Shown here piece after piece: positions 39,414-48,667 of a DNA stretch of 64,000 nucleotides. The DNA is taken from contig CAMAQD010000004.1 of the NCBI GenBank assembly GCA_945860385.1, positions 62,001 to 126,000 on the forward strand, given 5' to 3'. Numbering within the stretch: position 1 is the first letter of the stretch; each line of letters begins with the position of its first letter. Both the position numbers and the translations under genes were made by a program. Source of the stretch: Flavobacterium psychrophilum (GTDB lineage Bacteria; Bacteroidota; Bacteroidia; Flavobacteriales; Flavobacteriaceae). The notes beneath the pieces are model-generated. The model made no database searches and was not told the origin of the DNA. It saw only the letters and a list, made by a program, of their open reading frames with translations.

Positions 39414-40661
39414 ATGCAAAATATCATAGACCGCTTTTTAAGCTACGTCATTATTGACACCGAATCAGATTCAAGTTCAGAAACTACACCAAGCACAAAA
39501 AAACAATGGGATTTAGCCAACAAATTGGTCGAAGAACTGAAAGCAATTGGAATGCAAGAAGTCACCATTGACAAAAAGGCATATATTATGGCCACTTTAC
39601 CTTCAAATGTAGATCATGAAGTTCCTACAATAGGTTTTATTTCCCATTTTGACACCACACCCGATTTTACTGGTGCCAATGTAAAACCTCAAATTATCCC
39701 AAATTATGATGGTGGCGACATTGTTTTAAATGCCGAGCAAAATATTATTTTATCGCCAAAATATTTCAAAGATTTATTGCAATACAAAGGGCAAACGCTT
39801 ATTACCACTGATGGAACAACGCTTCTAGGTGCAGATGATAAAGCTGGAATAACCGAAATTGTAACCGCAATGGAATTCCTGATTAAAAACCCAGAAATCA
39901 AACACGGAAAAATTAGAGTAGGTTTTACTCCCGATGAAGAAATCGGTCGTGGAGCGCATCATTTTGATGTGGAAAAATTTGGTTGTGATTGGGCCTATAC
40001 AATGGACGGAAGTCAGGTAGGCGAATTAGAATACGAAAATTTTAATGCGGCTGGAGCCAAAATTACATTCAAAGGGAAAAGCGTTCATCCAGGATATGCC
40101 AAAGGTAAAATGATTAATTCAATGCTTATTGCCAATGATTTTATCAAAGAATTACCAAAAGGAGAAACTCCCCAGGAAACCAAAGGTTACGAAGGATTTT
40201 TTCACGTACATCATTTAACCGGAAGTATTGAAGAAACCATTTTGGAACTTATTATTCGAGATCACAACAAGAAAAAGTTTGAAAAACGCAAAGAATTAAT
40301 TGAAAAAATAACCAAAAAATTCAATAAGAAATTTGCTAAGCAATTTGGTGAAGATATAGTAATTGCAGAAATAAAAGACCAATATTACAATATGAAAGAA
40401 AAGGTTTTACCTGTAAAACATATCGTTGACATAGCAGAAAAGGCAATGAAAGATTTGGGAATTAAACCCATTATAAAACCCATTCGTGGCGGAACTGACG
40501 GCTGTCAATTGTCTTATAAAGGTTTACCTTGCCCTAATATTTTTGCCGGCGGACACAACTTTCACGGTAAATACGAATATGTTCCTGTAGAAAGTATGCA
40601 AAAAGCAGTAGAAGTAATTGTAAAAATTGCGGAATTGACAACACAAACTAAGAGTAAATAA
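39414..40661 (+). CDS. pepT: Peptidase T (tripeptide aminopeptidase)
   Basis: PepT removes the N-terminal residue of tripeptides in the cytoplasm using two zinc ions. The 415-residue M20 peptidase shows all metal ligands: [21 protein letters not shown] (bridging Asp), TPDEEIGRG (catalytic Glu), TMDGSQVG and [15 protein letters not shown]. Length is standard for the family. Monocistronic. Confidence 0.97.
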   Translation: MQNIIDRFLSYVIIDTESDSSSETTPSTKKQWDLANKLVEELKAIGMQEVTIDKKAYIMATLPSNVDHEVPTIGFISHFDTTPDFTGANVKPQIIPNYDGGDIVLNAEQNIILSPKYFKDLLQYKGQTLITTDGTTLLGADDKAGITEIVTAMEFLIKNPEIKHGKIRVGFTPDEEIGRGAHHFDVEKFGCDWAYTMDGSQVGELEYENFNAAGAKITFKGKSVHPGYAKGKMINSMLIANDFIKELPKGETPQETKGYEGFFHVHHLTGSIEETILELIIRDHNKKKFEKRKELIEKITKKFNKKFAKQFGEDIVIAEIKDQYYNMKEKVLPVKHIVDIAEKAMKDLGIKPIIKPIRGGTDGCQLSYKGLPCPNIFAGGHNFHGKYEYVPVESMQKAVEVIVKIAELTTQTKSK

Positions 40662-40807
40662 TTTGTTAAAAAATTAGAAATTCATTAATAAACCATCTTT
40701 TGATGTTTTTTTTTTGATGGTTAATTAAGGAAAAACTTAACATTGGCGAATAGTTTTAATGACTACTTTTGTTAAAGATTATTTAACATTAAATTTACAT
40801 CAAAATT

Positions 40808-41236
40808 ATGGAAGAGAAAAAAGAGGATATTTCTGGTGATTTTACTCCAGAAATTTCTACAGAAGCTACTGTTAGTCCTAAAGTTAGAAAGCCAAGAGCA
40901 AGCAAATCGACTAAAGTTGTTGAAACCGCTAGCGCAACACCAATTACTGAAGAAAATCAAGAAGTTGAAATTATAGAAGAAACCATTTTTATAATTGACG
41001 AAGAACCAAAGAAAAATAAGAAAAAGAAAAATAACAAGATGAAAGAAAAAGAAAAAGATAAAGCGAAAAAAGCAAAAGCTAAAGATAAGGCGAAAGCAAA
41101 AGCGAAAAAGGCGAAAAAAGCGAAAAAAGACAAAGCTAAAAAAGCAAAACTAAAAGCTAAAGCGAAAGAGAAAAAAGCGAAAGCCAAAGCTAATAAAGCA
41201 AAGAAAAACAAGAAAAACAAAAGTAAGAAAAAATAA
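40808..41236 (+). CDS. Lys/Ala-rich histone-H1-like protein
   Basis: A 142-residue low-complexity protein. The first ~66 residues are mixed and acidic at the end (EEIIFIIDEEP type); the remaining ~75 consist almost wholly of Lys, Ala, Asp, Glu, Met and Asn (KAKAKAKKAKKAKKDKAKKA style). The ATG at 40808 is preceded by a long non-coding gap, and a strong terminator follows. Such tails resemble eukaryotic H1 and bacterial Hc1/AlgP-like DNA-binding proteins, so nucleoid or RNA binding is plausible, but no fold is recognisable. The repeat-rich DNA (GCGAAAAAAGC units) is prone to length change. Confidence 0.7.
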   Translation: MEEKKEDISGDFTPEISTEATVSPKVRKPRASKSTKVVETASATPITEENQEVEIIEETIFIIDEEPKKNKKKKNNKMKEKEKDKAKKAKAKDKAKAKAKKAKKAKKDKAKKAKLKAKAKEKKAKAKANKAKKNKKNKSKKK

Positions 41237-41242
41237 TTTTTA

Positions 41243-41292
41243 CAAAAAAAATCCCAAATTCCAATTACAAAATTGGGATTTGGGATTTTTTA
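41243..41292. terminator. Bidirectional terminator between the Lys/Ala-rich gene and yajC
   Basis: Two 16-nt arms, 41249-41264 and 41273-41288, pair at 15 of 16 positions (AAATCCCAA.. / ..TTGGGATTT) with A and T runs on either side. Confidence 0.9.
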
Positions 41293-41306
41293 ATCTTTGT
41301 CTTTTT

Positions 41307-41579
41307 CTATTTTTTAGCTAAAGCAGCACTCATTTCCATTGAAATAGCAGAACGCTCCATTTTCAATTTTCCAGCCATTGTTTCGATAACCACTGTTGTC
41401 TCTGCAACCTCTGCAATTTTTCCGTGAAGTCCGCTTTTTGTTATGATTTTATCGCCTACTTTCAAGGCACTTTCAAATTCTTTTTCATTTTTGGCTCTTT
41501 TTTGTTGCGGTCTAATCATAAAGAAATAGATAACCACAAACATTAATAAAAACGGTGCAAATTGAGTTAATTGTTCCAT
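41307..41579 (-). CDS. yajC: Preprotein translocase subunit YajC
   Basis: A 90-residue inner-membrane protein that joins SecDF in the Sec holotranslocon. One TM segment (about 9-22, FLLMFVVIYFFMI) is followed by the signature RPQQKRAKNEKEFESAL and GDKIITKSGLHGKIAEV. It follows nusB by 47 nt on the same strand, a conserved order in Flavobacteriia, and shares its transcript. Confidence 0.95.
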   Translation of the reverse strand: MEQLTQFAPFLLMFVVIYFFMIRPQQKRAKNEKEFESALKVGDKIITKSGLHGKIAEVAETTVVIETMAGKLKMERSAISMEMSAALAKK

Positions 41580-41626
41580 AATTTTGAATTCTTTTTTGTT
41601 ATTTAATTATTGTTCTTGTTTAAATT

Positions 41627-42571
41627 TTACATTAATCCACGGCCCACTTTTTGGATTCTGTTGTCAGTTTGGAGTTCTTTGACCAAGTTGTCTAGAATTC
41701 CGTTTATAAAAATACTGCTTTTTGGCGTAGAATATTCTTTTGCCAATTCCAAATATTCGTTCAGCGTCACTTTTATTGGAATCGATGGGAATTTCAAGAA
41801 TTCACAAATTGCCATTTTCAGGATTATGGTGTCAATTTCGGCAATTCTTTCGCTGTCCCAATTCGGGGTTTTATCAACATATTCCTTTGCCAATACGGAT
41901 TCATTCAAGACTGTTTTTCTAAATAAATCTTTAACAAAATCGCGGTCTTCGTTGTCTTTGAATAATTTTGGAACCCTGAAATTTCCTTCTTCAACTGGTT
42001 TTATAGCCTTCAATTGTTTGATGATTTCTGTATTTACAACAGGAATATCGTCTATCCAAGTCAGTTTATTGTCTTCAAGATATTCGTATAATTTTTCGTT
42101 GGGAACAATTACATCCTGAAACAAATTGACTATAAATTCCTTGTCTTCCTCGAATGTGTTGACCGTATTACTCATGTATTTTGAATACAATTTACTTTGC
42201 TTGATGTCGTTCAGAAGAATTAAAATATAGTCATCATTCAATGCCCAATTGTCGATTTTACGAGTTTCAAGAGCAATGCTCAACGAATTATTTTCGGCAA
42301 GTATTTGAAAAATAGTGTTTTTAATAAACTTTTCGTTGGGTTTACGTTCTTGCGGAGTAGCGAGATGTTTTTGGCTGGATTTATGCAAAAAGATGGTTTC
42401 TTTTTTGCAAATTTCAATCAATGAGGAAAGCATTATAAGGTATAAATCCTGAATAGCGTCAATACTATAAAAAAGGAATTTTTCTTCTTTTTCTAGATTA
42501 TCTGACCCATTTTGATGTATCGCATAAATGGATTGCATAACCTTAACGCGAATATGTCTTCTGTTTACCAC
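41627..42571 (-). CDS. nusB: Transcription antitermination factor NusB, long form
   Basis: NusB binds boxA RNA with NusE/S10 during rRNA transcription. The protein has 314 residues against about 140 in E. coli; the NusB fold is split, with the N terminus VNRRHIRVKVMQSIYAIHQ and the C-terminal half (about 180-305) carrying ILKMAICEFLKFPSIPIKVT and LNEYLELAKEYS. The long form is normal for Bacteroidota. The start is a GTG at 42571; the next ATG (residue 12) would remove the conserved RRHIR. Operon nusB-yajC. Confidence 0.93.
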   Translation of the reverse strand: MVNRRHIRVKVMQSIYAIHQNGSDNLEKEEKFLFYSIDAIQDLYLIMLSSLIEICKKETIFLHKSSQKHLATPQERKPNEKFIKNTIFQILAENNSLSIALETRKIDNWALNDDYILILLNDIKQSKLYSKYMSNTVNTFEEDKEFIVNLFQDVIVPNEKLYEYLEDNKLTWIDDIPVVNTEIIKQLKAIKPVEEGNFRVPKLFKDNEDRDFVKDLFRKTVLNESVLAKEYVDKTPNWDSERIAEIDTIILKMAICEFLKFPSIPIKVTLNEYLELAKEYSTPKSSIFINGILDNLVKELQTDNRIQKVGRGLM

Positions 42572-42600
42572 CTTGTAAGAACTTTTATTAAATTAGTTTG

Positions 42601-42608
42601 CAAAAATA
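42601..42608 (-). promoter_or_regulatory. -7 box (TATTTTTG) for nusB-yajC
   Basis: An exact TAnnTTTG on the minus strand 30 nt before the GTG start. Confidence 0.55.
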
Positions 42609-42662
42609 AGTATTTCATTTTTTAAAACAGAATTAAACCTGAAAAATATCTAATTTTCCTAT

Positions 42663-42670
42663 TACCTTTG
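42663..42670 (+). promoter_or_regulatory. -7 box (TACCTTTG) for the ABC exporter gene
   Basis: An exact TAnnTTTG. The in-frame TTG at 42668 lies inside it, so translation begins at the ATG at 42695. Confidence 0.55.
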
Positions 42671-42694
42671 GAATTCCTAAGAATAAAATCTAAA

Positions 42695-44455
42695 ATGAAA
42701 GAATTACAATATTTAAATAAATATTTTGTCAAATACAAATACAGTTTTTTACTAGGCATCGTTATTACCATTGTGGCACAAATATTTTCGTTATTTACTC
42801 CCAAATTAATTAGCAAATCCTTTACTATAATCGAATCATTTGCAAAAGATAAATCGGTCGCCAAAGACGTTATTCAGCAAGAACTTATTTCGAATATTTT
42901 GTTGATAATTGCTACCACAATTATTGCTGGTTTCCTCACTTTTTTGATGCGCCAAACGTTAATTGTAATGTCACGACACATCGAATTCGACCTGAAAAAC
43001 GAAGTGTTCAGACAATATGAAAACCTATCACAGAATTTCTATAAAAAAAATCGAACTGGTGACTTAATGAACCGCATCAGCGAAGATGTTTCGAAAGTGC
43101 GAATGTATGTTGGCCCAGCCGTAATGTACACCATAAACACCGTTATTCGGTTTGCCATTGTCATCGTTTATATGTTTAATGTATCACCAAGACTTACGCT
43201 TTACACTTTGCTGCCATTGCCAATTCTGTCGTATGCCATATTCAAAATAAGTTCCGAAATCAATAAAAGGAGTACTATTTTTCAGCAATATTTATCTAAA
43301 GTTTCGAGCTTTACTCAGGAAATATTCTCGGGAATTCGAGTCATAAAAGCCTATTCATTAGAAGAGCAACATCAGAATAATATGATTGCTTTGTCCGATG
43401 AGAGTAAAAGCAAGAGTTTGAGTTTAGCCAAAATCCAGGCATTATTTGGACCATTAATGTTAGCTCTGATCGGAATAAGCAACTTGGTTGTGATTTATTT
43501 TGGGGGTTTAATGTACATCAACGGAACCATCAAAAGCATTGGTACTATCGCCGAATTTATCCTTTATGTCAATATGCTTACTTGGCCTGTGGCTTCCTTG
43601 GGTTGGGTTTCGTCTATGGTTCAAGAGGCCGAAGCTTCTCAAAAAAGAATCAATGAATTTCTTAAAATTGTACCAGAAATTCAAAACAATAATCCCGAAA
43701 AATCAATAATCGAAGGAGCGATTTCCTTCGAAAATGTGAGTTATACTTATGAGGATACCAATATTACCGCTTTGCAAAATGTATCTTTTACAGTACACGA
43801 AGGAGAAACTTTGGCAATTCTAGGAAAAACAGGTTCCGGAAAATCGACCATTATATCCCTAATTTCTCGTTTGTATGATGTAACCGAAGGTCAAATTACG
43901 ATTGACGAAAAAGAAATTAGTAAAGTAAATTTATACGATTTAAGAAATAACATAGGAATTGTGCCTCAGGATGCCTTTTTGTTTTCGGATACAATCAAAA
44001 ATAACATCAAATTTGGTAAAGAAGATGCTACTGACGAAGAAGTAGAAGCTGCTGCCAAAAGTGCTGTTGTACACGACAATATTATTGGTTTCAACAAGCA
44101 ATACGAAACTATTCTTGGCGAAAGAGGTATTACACTTTCGGGTGGTCAAAAACAACGGGTTTCTATTGCTAGAGCCATCATAAAAAGTCCGAAAATTTTA
44201 TTGTTTGACGATTGTTTATCAGCTGTTGACACCGAAACTGAAGAAGCTATTTTGAATAATCTTCAGGAAATTTGCAAGGATAAAACCACCATAATTGTAA
44301 GTCATAGAGTTTCTTCAGCAAAAAATGCAGATCGAATTATAATCCTTGACGAAGGATGCATTATTGAGCAAGGTTCTCATAATCAATTAATAAATCAAGA
44401 AGGCTATTATGCTGCATTATATTTGAAACAACTTTCTGAAAAAGAATTGCAATAA
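42695..44455 (+). CDS. ABC transporter, fused permease-ATPase (exporter half-transporter)
   Basis: A 586-residue type-IV exporter subunit: a six-helix transmembrane domain (about 15-310) and a nucleotide-binding domain with Walker A GKTGSGKST (about 370), the signature LSGGQKQR, Walker B ILLFDD and the H-loop IIVSHRVSS. It should work as a homodimer, in the MsbA/multidrug-like group; the substrate cannot be deduced. Starts at the ATG at 42695 because the upstream TTG is promoter. Divergent from nusB. Confidence 0.93.
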   Translation: MKELQYLNKYFVKYKYSFLLGIVITIVAQIFSLFTPKLISKSFTIIESFAKDKSVAKDVIQQELISNILLIIATTIIAGFLTFLMRQTLIVMSRHIEFDLKNEVFRQYENLSQNFYKKNRTGDLMNRISEDVSKVRMYVGPAVMYTINTVIRFAIVIVYMFNVSPRLTLYTLLPLPILSYAIFKISSEINKRSTIFQQYLSKVSSFTQEIFSGIRVIKAYSLEEQHQNNMIALSDESKSKSLSLAKIQALFGPLMLALIGISNLVVIYFGGLMYINGTIKSIGTIAEFILYVNMLTWPVASLGWVSSMVQEAEASQKRINEFLKIVPEIQNNNPEKSIIEGAISFENVSYTYEDTNITALQNVSFTVHEGETLAILGKTGSGKSTIISLISRLYDVTEGQITIDEKEISKVNLYDLRNNIGIVPQDAFLFSDTIKNNIKFGKEDATDEEVEAAAKSAVVHDNIIGFNKQYETILGERGITLSGGQKQRVSIARAIIKSPKILLFDDCLSAVDTETEEAILNNLQEICKDKTTIIVSHRVSSAKNADRIIILDEGCIIEQGSHNQLINQEGYYAALYLKQLSEKELQ

Positions 44456-44525
44456 TTGTTGTGTATTACAACTTTTTTGTTCACTTTTGAATACTGTTTA
44501 GCAACACTAATTTGATAGAAAGATT

Positions 44526-44906
44526 ATGAGAGAAAATGATATGTTAGAAAAAGAAGAGATATTTTCTAAGGTCTTACGAGCCGGAAGAAGAACCTATTTC
44601 TTTGATGTAAGAGCTACAAAAGCCGATGATTATTACATTACGATTACCGAAAGCAAGAAATTTACCGAAGCGGATGGTTCCTTTCATTTTAAAAAACATA
44701 AAATATATTTATACAAAGAAGATTTTACTCCTTTCGCTGAAATACTAGAAGAAATGACTTCCTATGTTTTGAACCACAAGGGCGAAGAAGTAATTTCTGA
44801 AAGACATCAAAAAGATTTCAAAAAAGAATACGATTTTGATAAAACAGAAGAAGAACCAATTCCTTCGACTCCTAGTTTTACCAACATCGAATTTGACGAT
44901 ATTTAA
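44526..44906 (+). CDS. PUR-domain (DUF3276) nucleic-acid-binding protein
   Basis: A 126-residue protein of the DUF3276/PUR-alpha family, represented by Borrelia BpuR and Bacteroides PUR proteins, which bind single-stranded DNA or RNA. Seen are EIFSKVLRAGRRTYFFDVRA, DDYYITITESKK and HKIYLYKEDFTPF, the beta-beta-beta-alpha repeat of the fold. An acidic tail (KTEEEPIPSTPSFTNIEFDD) follows. Probably a post-transcriptional regulator or nucleoid protein. Ends before a strong terminator. Confidence 0.9.
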   Translation: MRENDMLEKEEIFSKVLRAGRRTYFFDVRATKADDYYITITESKKFTEADGSFHFKKHKIYLYKEDFTPFAEILEEMTSYVLNHKGEEVISERHQKDFKKEYDFDKTEEEPIPSTPSFTNIEFDDI

Positions 44907-44943
44907 ATTGTAATATAACTACCAAAAATAACTAACCAATCCT

Positions 44944-44984
44944 AAAAAGCCCGAAAGTCTGATGATTTTTGGGCTTTTTTTTAG
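44944..44984. terminator. Bidirectional terminator between the PUR gene and the S10 peptidase
   Basis: Stem AAAAGCCC (from 44945) with GGGCTTTT (from 44971), extended by GAAA/TTTT, and a T8 run. Confidence 0.85.
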
Positions 44985-44987
44985 TAT

Positions 44988-46529
44988 CTAGTACTTTGCC
45001 GGCTGACCAGTTTTAGGTAATGACGCAGTGATGAATTGTCTTATATCTTCATTTCCAGCCGCCAAGTCTTCTTTACGAAGATACATCATATGTCCGCTGC
45101 GATAGCCTTTAAAAGACATTCTGCCTTTCAATTTTCCACTAGGATCCATTTGCCAAAGATTGTATTTTGCATTAAAATAATCACAAGCACCATCATAATA
45201 TCCTGATTGCACCATTACGTGTAAATAAGGATTTTGAGCCATGGCTTGGCGGAGATTTTCACCTGTATGATCTCCGGTATTATCCCAGGGACGAACGGGT
45301 CCAAACATATTGTATTTTAAATCGGTTTTATAATTGAGGTTGTTGCGAATGTACATATTGATTGCAGGGGTAAACGAATGCAACCAAGAAGTCAGTTCCG
45401 AGTTGAAATCTGGACTTTCACCAGCATCTTTGCGATCGATTCCTTTGTAGCGAGAATCTAAACGTCCAACTGTATACCCTTTATCACGCAACAATTCTTT
45501 CCAGAAATAGGCTAGTGGCACATCTAAATTATTCTGTAAAATACTTTTTTCAGATAGTCCTGAATAAAGTGCAATTTTAGCTGCCATTTCTTTTCGCTTT
45601 TGTTCGTCTAAAAAACCTCCTTTACTCAAAGCAGGAAGAAGTTCATTAATGGTAAAATTCTCTACTTCTGGCAACATTTCGGTTAAGTCTTTCTTTTGTA
45701 AATCTTCGGTAAGCATTTTATGATACCAAGCTGTTGCTGCAAAATATGGTAATTTTAGGGCAGCTTCAGAGACTACTCCGCGCTCAATCCCTAATTTAGT
45801 TGGTGATACTAAAATCACTCCATTCAGGTACATCCATTGATTATTTTGTAATTCTAAAGCAAGTCCTGAAACTCTTACAGTTCCATAGCTTTCGCCAATG
45901 AGGTATTTTGGAGAAGCCCAACGGTTTGTTCGAGTGACAAAACTATTAATCCAATCAGCTAAGTACTTTATATCGGCATTTACGCCAAAAAATTTCTCTT
46001 TGGCAACTTCTTTACTTACCATTGGTCTTGAATATGCAGTATTAACTGGATTCACAAATACAATATCGGCAACGTCTAAAATTGAATATGGATTTTCTTT
46101 TATTCCATAAGGTTGAACAGGATATCCTTCGTCATCAATATTCAGTAAACTAGGTCCTGTATAAGCAATTTGCATCCAAACCGAAGCTGAACCTGGACCG
46201 CCATTAAACGAAATAAGCAACGGACGAGTAGCACGATTTTTAACATCAGAGCGTTCGTAATAAGTATAAAACAAACCCGCGATGGCTTTTCCTTCTTCGT
46301 CCCATACTGGCATTGTTCCCGTAGTTGCGGTATATGCAACAGGTTGTCCTTTTATTGTGGTTGTATGTTTGGTTACAACATTTGAATCTGGATTAAATAC
46401 AATATTTGCAGCTGATATTTCTTCTTTTGGCACAGGTTTGGCTGGTTCCACTGGCTTTGTTGAGCTTTGTTGTGCGTGAGCAAATCCTAAAAATCCAGAT
46501 AATATAAACGAAAGAATCAATTTTTTCAT
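44988..46529 (-). CDS. Secreted S10 serine carboxypeptidase-like peptidase
   Basis: A 513-residue protein with a signal peptide (about 1-19, GFAHAQ) and a Pro/Lys-rich spacer. The S10 domain shows LLISFNGGPGSASVWMQ (oxyanion hole), LIGESYGTVRVSGL (nucleophile Ser in GESYG), an Asp in SGYYDGACDYFNAK and the catalytic His in GYRSGHMMYL. Such enzymes release C-terminal residues at acidic pH in eukaryotes; bacterial members are periplasmic. Single gene, starts at the ATG at 46529. Confidence 0.92.
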   Translation of the reverse strand: MKKLILSFILSGFLGFAHAQQSSTKPVEPAKPVPKEEISAANIVFNPDSNVVTKHTTTIKGQPVAYTATTGTMPVWDEEGKAIAGLFYTYYERSDVKNRATRPLLISFNGGPGSASVWMQIAYTGPSLLNIDDEGYPVQPYGIKENPYSILDVADIVFVNPVNTAYSRPMVSKEVAKEKFFGVNADIKYLADWINSFVTRTNRWASPKYLIGESYGTVRVSGLALELQNNQWMYLNGVILVSPTKLGIERGVVSEAALKLPYFAATAWYHKMLTEDLQKKDLTEMLPEVENFTINELLPALSKGGFLDEQKRKEMAAKIALYSGLSEKSILQNNLDVPLAYFWKELLRDKGYTVGRLDSRYKGIDRKDAGESPDFNSELTSWLHSFTPAINMYIRNNLNYKTDLKYNMFGPVRPWDNTGDHTGENLRQAMAQNPYLHVMVQSGYYDGACDYFNAKYNLWQMDPSGKLKGRMSFKGYRSGHMMYLRKEDLAAGNEDIRQFITASLPKTGQPAKY

Positions 46530-46777
46530 AATGTATTTTGCTTGATAAGTTTAAGAATTACTTTTTTGAAAATTTATTTTCAATGTCTATCAACAAAAAT
46601 AGACTAAAAATTGATTACTAAAAATAATATTATTCGAGGGTCAAAACAAAACACAGATGTTTTTTGGAGGATTATTTCATAGGCTTTAAAGGCTCGTAAA
46701 TCTATCTTGAGCCATTCAAAATTATTTAGTTCAAGTGCAAGATAACAGCTGTAGATGCTAAGCAATTTAGGGATATA

Positions 46778-46808
46778 AAAAATCCCAAAACTATCGCTTT
46801 GGGATTTA
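46778..46808 (-). terminator. Terminator of the cyclophilin-FKBP gene; rest of the gap empty
   Basis: Stem AAATCCCAAA (46780-46789) with TTTGGGATTT, and an A-run giving a U-tract on the minus strand. The remaining part of the 311-nt gap (46530-46777) has only a short GGCTC/GAGCC hairpin near 46690-46715 and no gene. Confidence 0.8.
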
Positions 46809-46840
46809 TAAATCTTAAATCAAATATTGTAAATCGTATA

Positions 46841-47773
46841 TTATTTCACGTCCATTAATTCGACGTCAAATATCAAGGTAGCGTTTGGTGGAATAACTCC
46901 TCCAGCTCCACTTGGTCCGTATCCTAAATCTGAAGGAATAACGAACCGGGCTTTGTCACCTACTTTCAATAAAGCGATTCCTTCGTCCCAACCTTCGATT
47001 ACTTGACCTATTCCTAGTTTAAATTCGATTGGTTTTTTTCTTGGATAAGAAGAGTCAAATACTTTTCCGCTTTCTAATGAACCTTCATAATGAACCGAAA
47101 CTGTTTTGCCCTTTTCAGCTTGTTTACCATCTCCTTTTTGTATGAATTGGTAACGCAAACCGCTTTCTGTTTTTTCAAAACCAGCAGCTAGTTTTTCCAT
47201 TTTGGCTTCTGATTCTGCTTTTGAAGCTGCCAATTTTTTCAATCGAGCGCCTTTTAAACCAACGAAAGCTTCAATAGCATTCCAATTTTTAGCTTCCTCA
47301 CCAACTCTTATAATTTCAAGAGTTTCTAATTTATCGCCTTGTGCAATAGCATCAACTACATCTTGACCTTCAATTACATTTCCAAAAACAGTATGTTTAT
47401 CATCTAACCAAGGTGTTGCCACGTGTGTGATAAAAAATTGAGAACCATTGCTTCCGGGACCTGAATTGGCCATAGACAAAACACCTGGCGTATCGTGACG
47501 CAAATCTTGGTGAAATTCATCATCAAATTTATACCCTGGATCACCAGTTCCGGTTCCAAGGGGACAACCTCCTTGAATCATAAAATTAGGAATAACTCTG
47601 TGAAAATTTAAACCATCATAGAATTTTTGTCCCTGTGGTTTAATTTTGTTTTCCATATTCCCTTCGGCAAGTGCTACGAAGTTTCCGACAGTTCCTGGTG
47701 TTAAATCGTGTGTTAATTTTACTAAAATCGACCCTTTTGCGGTGTTGAATTTAGCGTATATTCCGTTTTCCAT
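46841..47773 (-). CDS. Dual immunophilin: cyclophilin-FKBP fusion peptidyl-prolyl isomerase
   Basis: A 310-residue protein joining two unrelated prolyl isomerase families. Residues about 5-160 are a cyclophilin ([35 protein letters not shown]), then a Lys/Glu-rich helix (about 170-200), then an FKBP domain (about 205-310: [39 protein letters not shown]). It has no signal peptide, so it should be a cytoplasmic folding catalyst or chaperone. Cyclophilin-first fusions of this type are known from flavobacteria and some other lineages. Own promoter and terminator. Confidence 0.95.
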   Translation of the reverse strand: MENGIYAKFNTAKGSILVKLTHDLTPGTVGNFVALAEGNMENKIKPQGQKFYDGLNFHRVIPNFMIQGGCPLGTGTGDPGYKFDDEFHQDLRHDTPGVLSMANSGPGSNGSQFFITHVATPWLDDKHTVFGNVIEGQDVVDAIAQGDKLETLEIIRVGEEAKNWNAIEAFVGLKGARLKKLAASKAESEAKMEKLAAGFEKTESGLRYQFIQKGDGKQAEKGKTVSVHYEGSLESGKVFDSSYPRKKPIEFKLGIGQVIEGWDEGIALLKVGDKARFVIPSDLGYGPSGAGGVIPPNATLIFDVELMDVK

Positions 47774-47796
47774 TTTTATTGTTTTTTATTGAAGTG

Positions 47797-47804
47797 CAAA
47801 TTTA
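47797..47804 (-). promoter_or_regulatory. -7 box (TAAATTTG) for the cyclophilin-FKBP gene
   Basis: An exact TAnnTTTG on the minus strand, 23 nt upstream of the ATG at 47773. Confidence 0.55.
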
Positions 47805-47930
47805 CGAATTAAATAAAGAATTTGAAAATTCTCTCGAAATGGATTTCGAAAATGAATGTACATTCTTCCAATCAAGCAGAAATTTTAGAATAAAGTGAAT
47901 TATTAAATAGTAAACCTTTTGTTCAGTGAA

Positions 47931-48467
47931 TTAATTGTGCTTTACCCAAATCAATGCAGAAGTATCATAACCAAGATCTTTCGCTATTTTTAAATAGTCG
48001 TTTTTAATATTTTCAGGCATTGTTTTGTCTCGGGACAGCAACCACATATATTTGAGATTTTTTCCTGTAACTAAAGCATATTTGTAATCAACATCTATTG
48101 CCAAAACATTATATCCTGAATAAAATGGCCCAAAAAAGGAAACTTTTAACTTTCCCTCATTTTCATCACCCACAAATTTGACTTTTCCGGTAGAGGCCAC
48201 ATTTTTATTTTTAATGTAATTGTAACCTCTATTAATCACTTTAATGCTTCCATCTTCATTCAATACATATTCGGCAGTGGTATTGTTTAAATTTTTTTCA
48301 AAAACAAAATCCAGTCGTGCTATTTCGAACCAATTGCCTAAATATTTTTCTTTATCAAAATTTTTAACTGCTTTTGCTCCATTGGGAATAGAAGAGCAAG
48401 AATTTATAGCAAATAAAGTCGCCGTAAGGAGTGCTGCACTTCCCAAAGCCAAGATTTTCTTTTTCAT
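47931..48467 (-). CDS. Outer-membrane-type lipocalin lipoprotein (Blc family)
   Basis: A 178-residue lipoprotein from the ATG at 48467; lipobox INSC gives Cys24. The Blc-type lipocalin signature is present: the KYLGNWFEIARLDF block (G-x-W), NYIKNKNVASTGKVKF, the YKYALVTGKNLKYMWLLSR block and the C-terminal YDTSALIWVKHN. Blc proteins bind lysophospholipids or fatty acids during envelope stress. An upstream GTG extends the frame by seven codons, but the signal peptide begins at the ATG. Monocistronic. Confidence 0.93.
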   Translation of the reverse strand: MKKKILALGSAALLTATLFAINSCSSIPNGAKAVKNFDKEKYLGNWFEIARLDFVFEKNLNNTTAEYVLNEDGSIKVINRGYNYIKNKNVASTGKVKFVGDENEGKLKVSFFGPFYSGYNVLAIDVDYKYALVTGKNLKYMWLLSRDKTMPENIKNDYLKIAKDLGYDTSALIWVKHN

Positions 48468-48667
48468 AATAATACTTTTGAACACCAAAGTTCACCAATA
48501 TAAAACAGTAAATCATTACATTTTTGAATACTTTATGATTTGTTTTTGGAGAAACCACATAACTGTGCCACAATCAAACATACGAATTATGGAATAGTAA
48601 GGCTTTAGAAAATCATCAAGTTTACATAAATTAGCAATTGGAAATATGTAAAATACATATATCGAAA

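Noticed and set aside
40957..41220. Phe/Ala-rich frame opposite the Lys-rich protein
   Set aside because: It is the mirror of the AAG/GCG repeats on the + strand, not an independent gene.
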